A stretch of DNA of 64,000 nucleotides from positions 682,001 through 746,000 of the forward strand of contig CAVVGZ010000007.1 of NCBI GenBank assembly GCA_963747965.1. The letters are read 5' to 3'. This document shows, piece after piece, positions 1 to 8,211 of this stretch. The translations under genes were made by a program, and so were the position numbers. The notes beneath the pieces were generated by a model. That model saw only the letters and a program-made list of their open reading frames with translations, was not told where the DNA came from and made no database searches. This DNA is from CAVVGZ01 sp963747965. Its GTDB lineage: Bacteria; Chloroflexota; Anaerolineae; Anaerolineales; Anaerolineaceae. Position 1 is the stretch's first letter; the number at the start of each line of letters is the position of its first letter.

Positions 1-211
1 GCCTGCACCTACCCTCGATGACATCCACAAGATCGTAAACAATCCGATTTTCAAGACCCAAGACAACATCCAGATTTCTGAGTCCAATATCACTATCTAT
101 ACATACAACTTTTTTTCCAAGCGAAGCCAGGGCAATCCCAAGATTCGCCGTTGTAGTGGATTTGCCCACTCCCCCTTTACCGGAGGATATTGTCGCAACG
201 ATACCCGTCAT
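1..211 (-). CDS. minD: Septum site-determining ATPase MinD (N-terminal part, runs off the window)
   Basis: Only the first 70 or so codons lie in the window. They encode the deviant Walker A motif GKGGVGKST at about residues 11-19 and the following GLRNLDVVLGLENR stretch that is typical of MinD. The start at 211 has a good ribosome site (GAGGAG) and lies 8 nt after the minC stop. MinD is a membrane-associated ATPase that recruits MinC to block FtsZ ring formation away from mid-cell. It is the last visible gene of the mreB-to-minD operon. The C-terminal amphipathic helix is outside the window. Confidence 0.93.
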   Translation of the reverse strand, partial: MTGIVATISSGKGGVGKSTTTANLGIALASLGKKVVCIDSDIGLRNLDVVLGLENRIVYDLVDVIEGRCR

Positions 212-219
212 TGATCTCC

Positions 220-897
220 TCAGTCCCAGGGTTCAAAATGGATAACCCCGTCTTTTAACATAGCTTTATAGGGTTTTGATTTCTTCATTTTCGCCGGTAT
301 ATCCGCAACCGCTTCACCTATACGAAGCAAAGTTGGGGTGAATACCATGGCACATATGACACTCTCCGTTTCTCCAGAAAGTCCCGCTTGAACAGCTCCC
401 CGTAACCGCCCCCATACCAGAATACTCTTGCCAGATAAAAGCTCAGCTCCGGGATTTACATCGCCCAGGACAATAATGCTGTCCTCAGATTGGATACTTA
501 TACCAGATCTTAATGTTCGCTGGATCAACAAGGCGGAATCTCCAATTGCCGATACAGATGGTTGCCTATCACGCAGATTCGATTTCCCGGGGTGTATGGG
601 CGTATCAAGACCTAACATTTGGGCTGTTTTTATCGTTGTTGGTGAATTGCTGATAACCGACCAAAGGGTGACACCTTTATCGGAAAGTTTATCCCGCATA
701 GAACCCATTTCAGCAGCATGGACGGTTAAATTACCTAGATCAAGGGTGATTTTTCCCCCGCGGAAGAAATTTTCTTTCTCACAAATCTGGCTTATTATCT
801 CTTCCTGGCAATCCTTCCATTCCTGATGGTTTGAAGTGATGATCAATCCATCCTGATAACCTTTAATTCTTATCTTGCTTTCAGTTTTTATATCCAT
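220..897 (-). CDS. minC: Septum site-determining protein MinC
   Basis: A 225-residue protein of the usual MinC size. The N-terminal half is the FtsZ-inhibiting domain. The C-terminal half, from about residue 115, carries the right-handed beta-helix signature (GDVNPGAELLSGKSILVWG, then GRLRGAVQAG) that binds MinD. It sits directly upstream of minD with an 8-nt gap, so the two are surely co-transcribed. The 190-nt gap to mrdA upstream holds a small duplicated repeat, which may separate the mre and min parts of the operon. Identification rests on domain recognition and on the neighbouring minD. Confidence 0.92.
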   Translation of the reverse strand: MDIKTESKIRIKGYQDGLIITSNHQEWKDCQEEIISQICEKENFFRGGKITLDLGNLTVHAAEMGSMRDKLSDKGVTLWSVISNSPTTIKTAQMLGLDTPIHPGKSNLRDRQPSVSAIGDSALLIQRTLRSGISIQSEDSIIVLGDVNPGAELLSGKSILVWGRLRGAVQAGLSGETESVICAMVFTPTLLRIGEAVADIPAKMKKSKPYKAMLKDGVIHFEPWD

Positions 898-961
898 CCA
901 TATTTCTCATTTACACCAGTAATAACGTTCACAATAAATAAAAATCCATGAAATCCTTATC

Positions 962-1042
962 CTCGCAGCAAGCTACGGGACATTGAGGGATTTCGCCCTA
1001 CGGGACGGATTTTGTAAGACAATCTCGCAGCAAGCTGCGGGG
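962..1042. repeat. Duplicated 19-bp palindromic intergenic repeat
   Basis: Two near-identical copies of CTCGCAGCAAGCTRCGGG lie at 962-980 and 1024-1042, in the gap between mrdA and minC. The core CGCAGC-AA-GCTGCG is itself a dyad, so each copy could form a short hairpin. A related stretch (CCCTACGGGACGG) sits between them. This looks like a small interspersed element of the REP type. Only one locus is visible here, so its genome copy number is unknown. Confidence 0.5.
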
Positions 1043-1087
1043 AGATGCCCTCTTATTAATTATAACAGCCCTTCTTGCCGGCAAAAC

Positions 1088-3157
1088 TTACTGGTTGGTC
1101 GTTGTAGAATCTATTTCTTTCAATTCAAAATATGCATCCATAACACTGCGTACAATCGGAGCAGCGACGCTGGCACCTTCACCCCCGTTATATACGAATG
1201 CCAACACTGCAATTTCCGGATCATCATAAGGTGCATATCCTACATACCACGAGTGAGTTGGCCAGTTTCCCGGCTGGCAGCGGTTGTTCGCTTGCGCAAC
1301 ATTATCGCAATATTCGGCGGTGCCTGTTTTGCCTGCCGATGGAATTTCCATTCCCTCGAACGGCGTTTCGGCAGTACCACCAGGTTCAACCACCATACGC
1401 ATTCCCTGTTGAGCCATTTCCACAACCCATGGTTCTACGATCCGCATTTCTCCGGTTGGGAGCTGGTTCTCATCATAATCTGTTATCAACGCATCTTTCG
1501 TGATATCCCATTTTTGTTTTGGCTCAAATTCACTAATCATGTTGCCATCTGCATCGGTAACATGATGGATTAAGGTAGGCTGCATATATTTTCCATCATT
1601 GGCCAGAATACTGATCGATACAAGTACCTGTAATGGTGTGGAAAGAACAAATCCCTGTCCCATGGAGGCAATATAGGTATCACCAGTTGCCCAGTTCTCA
1701 CCCTGATTTCGCCTTTTCCAGTTCGGGTCCGGGACAAGACCAGTCGCTTCACCGGGAAGTTCTATCCCGGTACTCTGCCCATACCCCAAGGCTCGGGCAT
1801 ACTCTGCCATATACCACACCCCTAATCCCTGAGGAACTTCGGTACCATAGCCGCCGCTCACTTTATAAAAATACACATCGCAGGAAAGTTGAACCGCATG
1901 CAGCCAATCTACATCGCCGTGCCCGAATTCGTCATAGCAGACATAATCCTGAGGGACACCAGGATCGTTAGGGGTAAATTTTTGCAAAATGGTAATCTTA
2001 CCAGGATCAAAAATGGTTTGCTCAGGGGTTACTACACCCTCATTGAGAAATCCAATCGCTGCTGCCATTTTATATACAGACCCTGGTGGAACTTCAGCGG
2101 AAATTGCATGGTTGAATAATGGGCGCGTCGGGTCCTCAGCCAGCTGGGTATAATAATATCCCGGAATCACGCGTGCCATACGATTATTTTCATAAGTTGG
2201 GTAAGAAACCAACGCAAGGATTTCACCTGTTTTGGGATTCAAAGCAATTACTACCCCGGTATTCATTCGTATTTCATTGAAATACGCATTCCAGCCACTC
2301 ATTGTAGTTGAAAGTGCCGCCTTTGCAGCTGATTGCAGTCTTGTATCAACTGTCAGGTAAATATCATTTCCCAAAACCGGTTCTTTTGGGGAAACCAAAT
2401 CTCGGATTTCCTGGCCAGCCACATCAACTTCAATTGTGCGTTCACCATTGAATCCACTTAATATTTCCTGCTCGGTAAATTCCACTCCAGCATAACCAAC
2501 CTTGTCACGATCAGGAATAAAGCCTTGTGCCCGGTATTCCTCTTCAAGGGTTGCTGGAATTGGTCCCAAAAAACCAATTATTTCCGATGTCATTTCCCCT
2601 GTTGGATAATCCCGCACTGCCTGGACCTCAATATCAACACCGGGCCAATCCGCTGCTTTTTCCTGAATTATCATTGCCGTCTCTTGAGAAACGTCGCATT
2701 TGATACTAACCGGAGAAAATGGGGCATTTGTATCGGCAATAAATACAATTTGGTTTATTCCGAGATCAGTTTCGCAGGGTTTAAATACCCTCACTGTCTC
2801 TTCGTCAGTTTCGCCATTATTAACCGGGACACCCACAATTTGACTTAACTCCCTATATATTCCTTCTATTGCCCCAGCATCTGCGGGTAATAATGCAGGA
2901 GTGATGGTTACATTAAAGGATGAAGCGTTGCTGGCAAGCACCTCACCGTTTCTATCATAGATATTTCCGCGCAAGGTCGGTATACTAATGGTTGTTGTGC
3001 GGTTATCCTCGGCCCTTTCGAGATATTCATCTCCTTGAACAATCTGGATCATAAACAAGCGGAAGATGATATAGCCAAAAATGATGGCTATCGCTGCATA
3101 GAAAAATATGATTCGTTTGTGTTGCAAACTTTCTTTTAGGATGTCCTGTTTATTCAT
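1088..3157 (-). CDS. mrdA: Penicillin-binding protein 2 (elongasome transpeptidase)
   Basis: A 689-residue class B PBP. One transmembrane helix lies near residues 15-37. A dimerisation/pedestal domain follows (TLRGNIYDRNGEVLA at about 58-72), then the transpeptidase domain with SVYK (catalytic Ser and Lys) after PPG, the SCD motif in LSCDVYFYK, and KTGTAEY near the C-terminus. It cross-links lateral-wall peptidoglycan together with MreBCD. The start overlaps the end of mreD by 8 nt, showing translational coupling. No rodA homologue follows it in this operon, so the partner SEDS glycosyltransferase must be encoded elsewhere. Confidence 0.95.
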   Translation of the reverse strand: MNKQDILKESLQHKRIIFFYAAIAIIFGYIIFRLFMIQIVQGDEYLERAEDNRTTTISIPTLRGNIYDRNGEVLASNASSFNVTITPALLPADAGAIEGIYRELSQIVGVPVNNGETDEETVRVFKPCETDLGINQIVFIADTNAPFSPVSIKCDVSQETAMIIQEKAADWPGVDIEVQAVRDYPTGEMTSEIIGFLGPIPATLEEEYRAQGFIPDRDKVGYAGVEFTEQEILSGFNGERTIEVDVAGQEIRDLVSPKEPVLGNDIYLTVDTRLQSAAKAALSTTMSGWNAYFNEIRMNTGVVIALNPKTGEILALVSYPTYENNRMARVIPGYYYTQLAEDPTRPLFNHAISAEVPPGSVYKMAAAIGFLNEGVVTPEQTIFDPGKITILQKFTPNDPGVPQDYVCYDEFGHGDVDWLHAVQLSCDVYFYKVSGGYGTEVPQGLGVWYMAEYARALGYGQSTGIELPGEATGLVPDPNWKRRNQGENWATGDTYIASMGQGFVLSTPLQVLVSISILANDGKYMQPTLIHHVTDADGNMISEFEPKQKWDITKDALITDYDENQLPTGEMRIVEPWVVEMAQQGMRMVVEPGGTAETPFEGMEIPSAGKTGTAEYCDNVAQANNRCQPGNWPTHSWYVGYAPYDDPEIAVLAFVYNGGEGASVAAPIVRSVMDAYFELKEIDSTTTNQ

Positions 3158-3653
3158 TATCTACCTTTAAGGGATATACCCATTTGGAAAAATCTTTCAT
3201 AAACCAATAGAATGGGATTACAAAAATCAGGTTGAGAAATATACTGGGTAATAATATTACCTGGATTACCTCGCCGAACACCAGATCTATACCTGAAAAT
3301 TGCAGAGCAGCCAGGGATAGGATGTGCAGGATTATCGTGCCAATAATCGTGATCAACAATAAGGATATAATCGGCAGCTGCCAGATTCTCCCTTTTAGAA
3401 TTCCAACCATCCAGGTAACCAATAGGTACGTGATTAATGGGATAAGAAATGGAACCGCAGATGTAAGACTTACTAACAACCCGGCTATTACTGCCCACAA
3501 CCACTGGTTTTCTACTCTATCCTGAAATCCCCAGGTGATTACTGCAACCAACATGATATCTGCGTTTCCATTTAGTAATTGGATCCGGCTAATCACTGAC
3601 GATTGGAGAATCATCAAGCCAATTAATATAGGAAATGCGATCAGGTTTGCCAT
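3150..3653 (-). CDS. mreD: Rod shape-determining protein MreD
   Basis: A 167-residue, very hydrophobic protein with about five predicted membrane helices and little soluble sequence, as expected for MreD. Sequence conservation in the family is low, so the call leans on size, topology and position between mreC (6-nt gap) and mrdA (8-nt overlap). It is an inner-membrane scaffold of the elongation complex. Confidence 0.88.
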   Translation of the reverse strand: MANLIAFPILIGLMILQSSVISRIQLLNGNADIMLVAVITWGFQDRVENQWLWAVIAGLLVSLTSAVPFLIPLITYLLVTWMVGILKGRIWQLPIISLLLITIIGTIILHILSLAALQFSGIDLVFGEVIQVILLPSIFLNLIFVIPFYWFMKDFSKWVYPLKVDNE

Positions 3654-3659
3654 CAGAAA

Positions 3660-4505
3660 TCAAGGAACTATGGTTGGAATGAGGGGTTCGATATCGATTG
3701 GTCGATAGTTCACGATCACAAGCACTGCCTGCAAGGTTGAATAATCGATTGCCGGTTGCACCGTTGCTGTTTGAAAAAGATCGGTCTCCTGGGTAAGCAA
3801 GCTGACTACCTGACCAATCAAAATATCGGGAGGAAAATTCCCTCCTAATCCCGAAGTGAGGACGATGTCACCTTGAGGTATTTCCAAATCCTGTGGAATC
3901 AAATTGAGCTCAAGCTCCCCTGTCAGGGAACCACGTAAAATCAGGTTTGTCTCATTTGATTGCAAATATACATTGACAGCTGAACCTGGATCTGTGATCA
4001 TTTGAACCCGAGCTGCATTGGCAGTTACAGCAGCCACCCTTCCAACCAATCCTTGTTGAGTAACTACTGGCATTCCATGCCTCAAACCATCATCTGATCC
4101 ATGATCAATTATCAGGTAATGCAAGAAAGGGCTTGGATCCCGACCGATCACAGATGCTGCGACATATTGGTTTTGCGGCGCCCGCCTGGCAAAATTCAGC
4201 AATGAATATAATGTTTCAGCCTCCCTGAGCTGTTGTTGTAATTGTATGACCTGCGATTGCAGAGATGCAACCTGGTTTTCCAATTCATCATTTCGCACTC
4301 GCAGTGTATTGGAATCACGCGGAATTGTTACAAATTCATAGAGCGTGGTGTAACGGGTAGAAAGCCATCCCTGTACGGAAAGAATAGGATTTAACCCGGC
4401 ACTGATAACTGGATTCAAATATCCACTTAACGCAAGAACCATCAATCCCACAGTAATTAGAAAGAGGATAACAAGCAGCCATGTATTGGATGAAGGGGTA
4501 TTCAT
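3660..4505 (-). CDS. mreC: Rod shape-determining protein MreC
   Basis: A 281-residue protein with a single N-terminal membrane helix (about residues 8-28), a coiled coil rich in Gln and Leu (about 65-100) and the beta-rich extracytoplasmic MreC domain. The domain includes SVIGRDPSPFLHYLIIDHGSDDG and the conserved GLVGRV stretch. It links MreB filaments to PBP2 on the outer face of the membrane. It lies between mreB (51-nt gap) and mreD (6-nt gap) in the same operon. Confidence 0.93.
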   Translation of the reverse strand: MNTPSSNTWLLVILFLITVGLMVLALSGYLNPVISAGLNPILSVQGWLSTRYTTLYEFVTIPRDSNTLRVRNDELENQVASLQSQVIQLQQQLREAETLYSLLNFARRAPQNQYVAASVIGRDPSPFLHYLIIDHGSDDGLRHGMPVVTQQGLVGRVAAVTANAARVQMITDPGSAVNVYLQSNETNLILRGSLTGELELNLIPQDLEIPQGDIVLTSGLGGNFPPDILIGQVVSLLTQETDLFQTATVQPAIDYSTLQAVLVIVNYRPIDIEPLIPTIVP

Positions 4506-4556
4506 TTAATTACCGAAAAAAGCTTCTGGATCTTCAGCAGATACTTCCCACGCAAA

Positions 4557-5618
4557 TCAACGCGTTCCGATTCTTTCAAGACCAACAAGGCTGGATCTAT
4601 ATTTATCCAGGTCCTCCAGAACCATTCCTGCTCCCCGGGCAACACAGGTAAGAGGGTCATCAGCCAGCCATACACGCAAATTCACAGTGTCCGACAACCT
4701 TGCCACAAGACCTTGCAGGAGGGAAGTCCCGCCGGTGAGACATATGCCGCTGTCTAATAAGTCGGCTCCGGTGTCCGGAGGGACCTCGTCAAGGGCATCT
4801 TTTACAGTATCAATGATAACCTGAACCGATCCGGATATTGCTTCCCGGATTTCTACGGAAGATAATTCGATGGATTCTGGTAATCCCGTTACCAGATTTC
4901 TCCCGCGCGCAAGGTAAGTCTTTTCAACCTGCATTGGGTAAGCAGACCCAATGGCTATCTTCACTTTTTCTGCCATCCGGTCCCCTATGAATAGATTGTA
5001 CTTGTTGCGTATATAGTTCTTAATATCCTGATCTAATTCATCACCGGCAACCCTCAAGGAACGAGACACAATAATCCCACCCATTGATAAAACTGCCAGT
5101 TCGGTTGTACCTCCACCGATATCAACAATCATGGTTCCAACCACATCGGAAAATGGCAAGCCGGCACCTAAAGCGGCTGCTAAAGGTTCTTCAATAAGAA
5201 AAGTCTCTCTTGCACCTGCCGTCATGGCTGCGTCATAAACAGCTCTCTTCTCAACCTCCGTAGCTCCGGAGGGAATACCAACCACAACCCTGGGACGAGG
5301 CATAGGGACAATCGTTTGTTGGTGGGCTTTCCCGATGAAGTATCCAAGCATCGCCTGAGTAATCTCAAATTCAGAGATTACACCATCTTTGAGAGGCCGC
5401 ACGGCAACAATATTTGCGGGAGTCCTCCCGACCATTTCCCTGGCTTGAGTCCCAATTGCCAGAGGTTTCCTGGTTCTTTTTTCAACAGCAACCCACGAGG
5501 GCTCATTGATCACAATTCCTTTACCACGCACATAAACCAGTGTATTGGCTGTGCCAAGGTCAATTCCAATATCCAGGGAAAGCAATCCCATCAACCAATT
5601 AAAGGGATTGAATGCCAA
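4557..5618 (-). CDS. mreB: Rod shape-determining protein MreB (actin homologue)
   Basis: A 353-residue actin-fold ATPase of normal length. It has the N-terminal amphipathic stretch (AFNPFNWLMGLLS), phosphate 1 motif DLGTANTLVYV, phosphate 2 motif DIGGGTTELAVLS, and the adenosine motif LTGGTSLLQGL. It polymerises under the membrane and steers lateral wall synthesis. The start is a TTG at 5618 with AAGGAG seven bases upstream; no ATG is better placed. It is the first gene of the mreBCD-mrdA-minCD operon, with an extended -10 promoter upstream. Confidence 0.96.
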   Translation of the reverse strand: MAFNPFNWLMGLLSLDIGIDLGTANTLVYVRGKGIVINEPSWVAVEKRTRKPLAIGTQAREMVGRTPANIVAVRPLKDGVISEFEITQAMLGYFIGKAHQQTIVPMPRPRVVVGIPSGATEVEKRAVYDAAMTAGARETFLIEEPLAAALGAGLPFSDVVGTMIVDIGGGTTELAVLSMGGIIVSRSLRVAGDELDQDIKNYIRNKYNLFIGDRMAEKVKIAIGSAYPMQVEKTYLARGRNLVTGLPESIELSSVEIREAISGSVQVIIDTVKDALDEVPPDTGADLLDSGICLTGGTSLLQGLVARLSDTVNLRVWLADDPLTCVARGAGMVLEDLDKYRSSLVGLERIGTR

Positions 5619-5649
5619 TAGCAGCTCCTTAATTTAAAAATATACATCC

Positions 5650-5666
5650 CTGGTTTTTTAAACCAG
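5650..5666 (-). promoter_or_regulatory. Perfect hairpin in the mreB leader
   Basis: CTGGTTT-TTT-AAACCAG forms a 7-bp perfect stem with a 3-nt loop, between the predicted mreB promoter and its ribosome site. It lacks a following U tract in the mreB direction. It may stabilise the leader or modulate initiation. Confidence 0.35.
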
Positions 5667-5676
5667 TCATCAGAAA

Positions 5677-5685
5677 ATTATAACA
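5677..5685 (-). promoter_or_regulatory. Extended -10 promoter of the mreB operon
   Basis: On the minus strand the sequence reads TGTTATAAT, a full TGn-TATAAT extended -10 element, about 60 nt upstream of the mreB start. There is no convincing -35 box, which extended -10 promoters do not require. It would drive mreBCD, mrdA and probably minCD. Confidence 0.5.
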
Positions 5686-5689
5686 TACC

Positions 5690-6063
5690 ATAAATTTAAT
5701 GGAGATGTTGTCGGGTTTACGGATTATTTAAAATCAAACCACTAGGATTTTTAGAATTGGATAGAAAGAATTGACATCTATTACTGAAAAATAATAAGGT
5801 CCTCAATTCATGATTTTTCCCAGATTTGCTAATCTACCAACTCTTATTGATTATTGTAATGCATCCTAAAACAACTGTATCCACTGGTGCAGAGATATCA
5901 CTGGATCATTCTAACCAGCGTTTACCATGTTCTAATCCGCTTTTTGATGGTCTCTGACCCCTTGCTGCCATCCTTACTGCCAGTTCTGCATTTTCAGATG
6001 CAGCTCAAAGACCTGCCTCCCCGAAGGGGAAATAACGATCGCCTGTAGGCCTATGCTTCTATT
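5690..6063. other. Intergenic stretch without recognised gene
   Basis: About 370 bases between the mreB promoter and the 3' end of the META-domain lipoprotein gene. It is AT-rich and I see no convincing reading frame, RNA or repeat. Part of it must hold the 3' untranslated region of the lipoprotein gene. Confidence 0.4.
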
Positions 6064-7323
6064 TCATTCCACTTCCACGAAATTGTTGCCAAGCAATTTA
6101 AATGTCCGGATTACTTCTTGTGTTGGTTCTGCGCTCATTGGTTCATCAGGCTTACGATCGAGCATATTTACCACTACATTGCCAGAATCTATTGCCAATG
6201 TTTTTATGACAATTCGGTCTCCCAGGAAAACAGAGCCGATGGGTTTGGCATTTCCATTTTCATTGATAACCAACCCGAGATAGGTAAATGTGCCGGAACC
6301 ACCCGGGTCTACCACCAATAATACTGCCGCATCATCAACTTCATCCCCATTCATGTCTCCAACCGCCTGCACATCACCAAGTTGAACCCTGGTTGTTGCA
6401 GCAGATCCCGGAGCAGCCGGCTCTTCGAACGTTCCGTTTTGCAGAAGGACCATCCCCGAACCAATATCCTCGAGAGGATATTCGGAATTGGGTAATGCCT
6501 GCAGGAACGATGCGCCTGCCTGCGAAACCTGTTCCTGAGCCGTATTAACTACTCCAGAACTAACCAACGATACAGCCAGTGCGCCATCTGCAGTGCGCAG
6601 TTCCAGCTTTTCGCCATCACGGTTATAAATCGCAGCTGTTTCTAATGCCTGTAAATACTGCATTTCCTGATCCATTACCCCCTCCGGATCGGCGCACATT
6701 TTTCGGGTGGATGCCGCCGGACCAATCTTGATGTCCTTTCCGGTTACCTCATACCCGGCGGTGAAGTTATTGCATCCGGCAAATCCGCTGAGTTTACCGT
6801 CTTCAGTAAAGTTGGCTGTAAGTTCCGAACCAAGAATTACGCTTACGACGGCTTCTTTGCCGTTGTTATAACCTGTTACAACCCATGAGGTTCCACCCAG
6901 TCCGGTCGCTTGGGCGGTGAAAACAGCCAGATCCTTGCCGTTTTTATCCAATAAGGTCAACTGCTGCCCTTCGATTTGATATGTTTCAGCCTGTATCAAT
7001 GCCGAAATATACGCTGCTGCTTGCTGCATGACAGCCTCCTCGCAAGCCATCATCGTTGAGACCATATCTTCATTAATGCTGATTTTGTTTCCTTTGACTT
7101 CATAAGAGCCGCTGTAATTGTTGCAGCCATCCGTGCCATCGATCTTGTCCTTAGTGAAGTTAATCGTTATCTGGGGATCAGAATTCACCGGTTGACCGTT
7201 CAACTTTGTCAATATCCAGCTTGTGTCTTCCAATGGATTGGTTGAAGTACTATTGGGACTGCATGCTGCCAGAACCATGCTGAATACCATGCCTATTGCG
7301 AAAATATATTTATGTGCATTCAT
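6064..7323 (-). CDS. Lipoprotein with two META (HslJ-like) domains
   Basis: A 419-residue secreted lipoprotein: an N-terminal signal ending in the lipobox LAAC at about residues 18-21. Two META/HslJ-type repeats follow at about residues 30-135 and 145-255. Each has the pattern TSW...G...NFT...DG..GCNNYSGSYEV or GFAGCNNFTAGYEV, then a MACEE or MCADPEG block. The C-terminal third (about 275-419) has no family I recognise; it mentions a variable product and trend-like segment (GDMNGDEVDDAAVLLVVDPGG) common in Chloroflexota secreted proteins. META domains occur in heat-shock and motility-linked envelope proteins, but the function is unclear. It is monocistronic as far as visible. Confidence 0.75.
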   Translation of the reverse strand: MNAHKYIFAIGMVFSMVLAACSPNSTSTNPLEDTSWILTKLNGQPVNSDPQITINFTKDKIDGTDGCNNYSGSYEVKGNKISINEDMVSTMMACEEAVMQQAAAYISALIQAETYQIEGQQLTLLDKNGKDLAVFTAQATGLGGTSWVVTGYNNGKEAVVSVILGSELTANFTEDGKLSGFAGCNNFTAGYEVTGKDIKIGPAASTRKMCADPEGVMDQEMQYLQALETAAIYNRDGEKLELRTADGALAVSLVSSGVVNTAQEQVSQAGASFLQALPNSEYPLEDIGSGMVLLQNGTFEEPAAPGSAATTRVQLGDVQAVGDMNGDEVDDAAVLLVVDPGGSGTFTYLGLVINENGNAKPIGSVFLGDRIVIKTLAIDSGNVVVNMLDRKPDEPMSAEPTQEVIRTFKLLGNNFVEVE

Positions 7324-7543
7324 CTTGCTCTCTCCATAAGACTAGAAATTATTGCCAACTTGCTCCTCACAGATCAAGTCCACTGCTCATAAGACGAGAT
7401 TGATATCTGGAATGTTCCAACCGGTAAGGCATCGTGTCATAAATTTCCTTTATATCTATTTCAATTCCAATCCAATATATCTAAATTAATCATTACTGCT
7501 TATTTGACCGGAGTAACCCTGGGGCAATAGAACAAAGGCGTCA

Positions 7544-7712
7544 TCATCTTTGGGTGTAGGCAGATTCCTGTATCCAAATATTCAAAACCTTTTCATCATG
7601 CATCAATCGATAATCGACGGTGAGAACGATAAATGGTAAAACAATAACTCCCGCCGCATAACCTAAATAATGGGCCAGCCAAAATGCTGACCCATTATCA
7701 AGAGTAAATAGA
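7544..7712 (-). pseudogene. Possible remnant of a small membrane protein gene
   Basis: A 56-codon open stretch on the minus strand encodes a plausible hydrophobic segment (HYLGYAAGVIVLPFIVLTVD) followed by a charged tail ending in a TGA at 7544. No start codon with a ribosome site is present, and the frame is closed by a stop just upstream. It may be the 3' end of a decayed gene or chance. Confidence 0.2.
7668..7697 (-). terminator. Hairpin downstream of the 144-residue membrane protein gene
   Basis: TAATGGGCCAGC and GCTGACCCATTA form a 12-bp stem with one mismatch and a 6-nt loop, 65 nt past the stop at 7763. On the minus strand the trailing bases (TTTAGGTTATG) are only weakly T-rich, so termination is uncertain. 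It overlaps the remnant reading frame described above. Confidence 0.3.
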
Positions 7713-7762
7713 TTTACAAAAGATTATTTATATTTTTTATGACTTTATCAAGCATGATCATA

Positions 7763-8197
7763 CTAAATAAAGTACTGCCTTTTTTCACGGATTATCCAGC
7801 CCAGGATGAATACCGGGAGTATCTGGTACCACAATGCCCCGGGAACACCTGATAATAAGCCTGCCACAACGGCGACTAGAGCAGAGGCTGCATAAACATA
7901 AAGGCCCCACTTTTTCCAGTAGAATAACCCAATCGCAGCAGCAATGTTTGCAAGGGAATGCAACACCATTGCGCTTAATATCCAGGGTCTTTGCGCTTCG
8001 ACGGCGTTGTTCTGGGTGTAATAAAGGTAAGCAGCGAAAATTCCTTGGACTGCGATGACCACCAAAACAGTTGTAAGTAGAGCGCCCCGCTCCTTTTTCA
8101 CGACTTGTTTCTTTTTTGATTGCGCCTGGCTGTTACTTGTATTTGGGCCTGTTTTCGGGGTTGTTTTCGGACTTGTTTTTGTCTTTTTCTTTGCCAT
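7763..8197 (-). CDS. Small four-helix membrane protein with basic N-terminal tail
   Basis: A 144-residue protein. The first 37 residues are Lys, Thr, Pro and Ser rich (MAKKKTKTSPKTTPKTG) and probably cytoplasmic. Four hydrophobic helices follow up to the C-terminus (IIREKRQYFI). AAGGAG lies ten bases before the ATG. I do not recognise the family. It is 14 nt downstream of the bactofilin-like membrane protein gene, so the two are likely one operon. Confidence 0.65.
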   Translation of the reverse strand: MAKKKTKTSPKTTPKTGPNTSNSQAQSKKKQVVKKERGALLTTVLVVIAVQGIFAAYLYYTQNNAVEAQRPWILSAMVLHSLANIAAAIGLFYWKKWGLYVYAASALVAVVAGLLSGVPGALWYQILPVFILGWIIREKRQYFI

Positions 8198-8211
8198 TTA
8201 GATGGAACTCC

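Noticed and set aside
983..1573. Plus-strand frame of 196 codons
   Set aside because: It is antisense to the 3' part of mrdA, has an improbable Cys/His/Phe-rich product and no ribosome site.
5771..5800. TTGACA on the plus strand in the mreB-lipoprotein gap
   Set aside because: There is no matching -10 box at the right distance and no plus-strand gene downstream.
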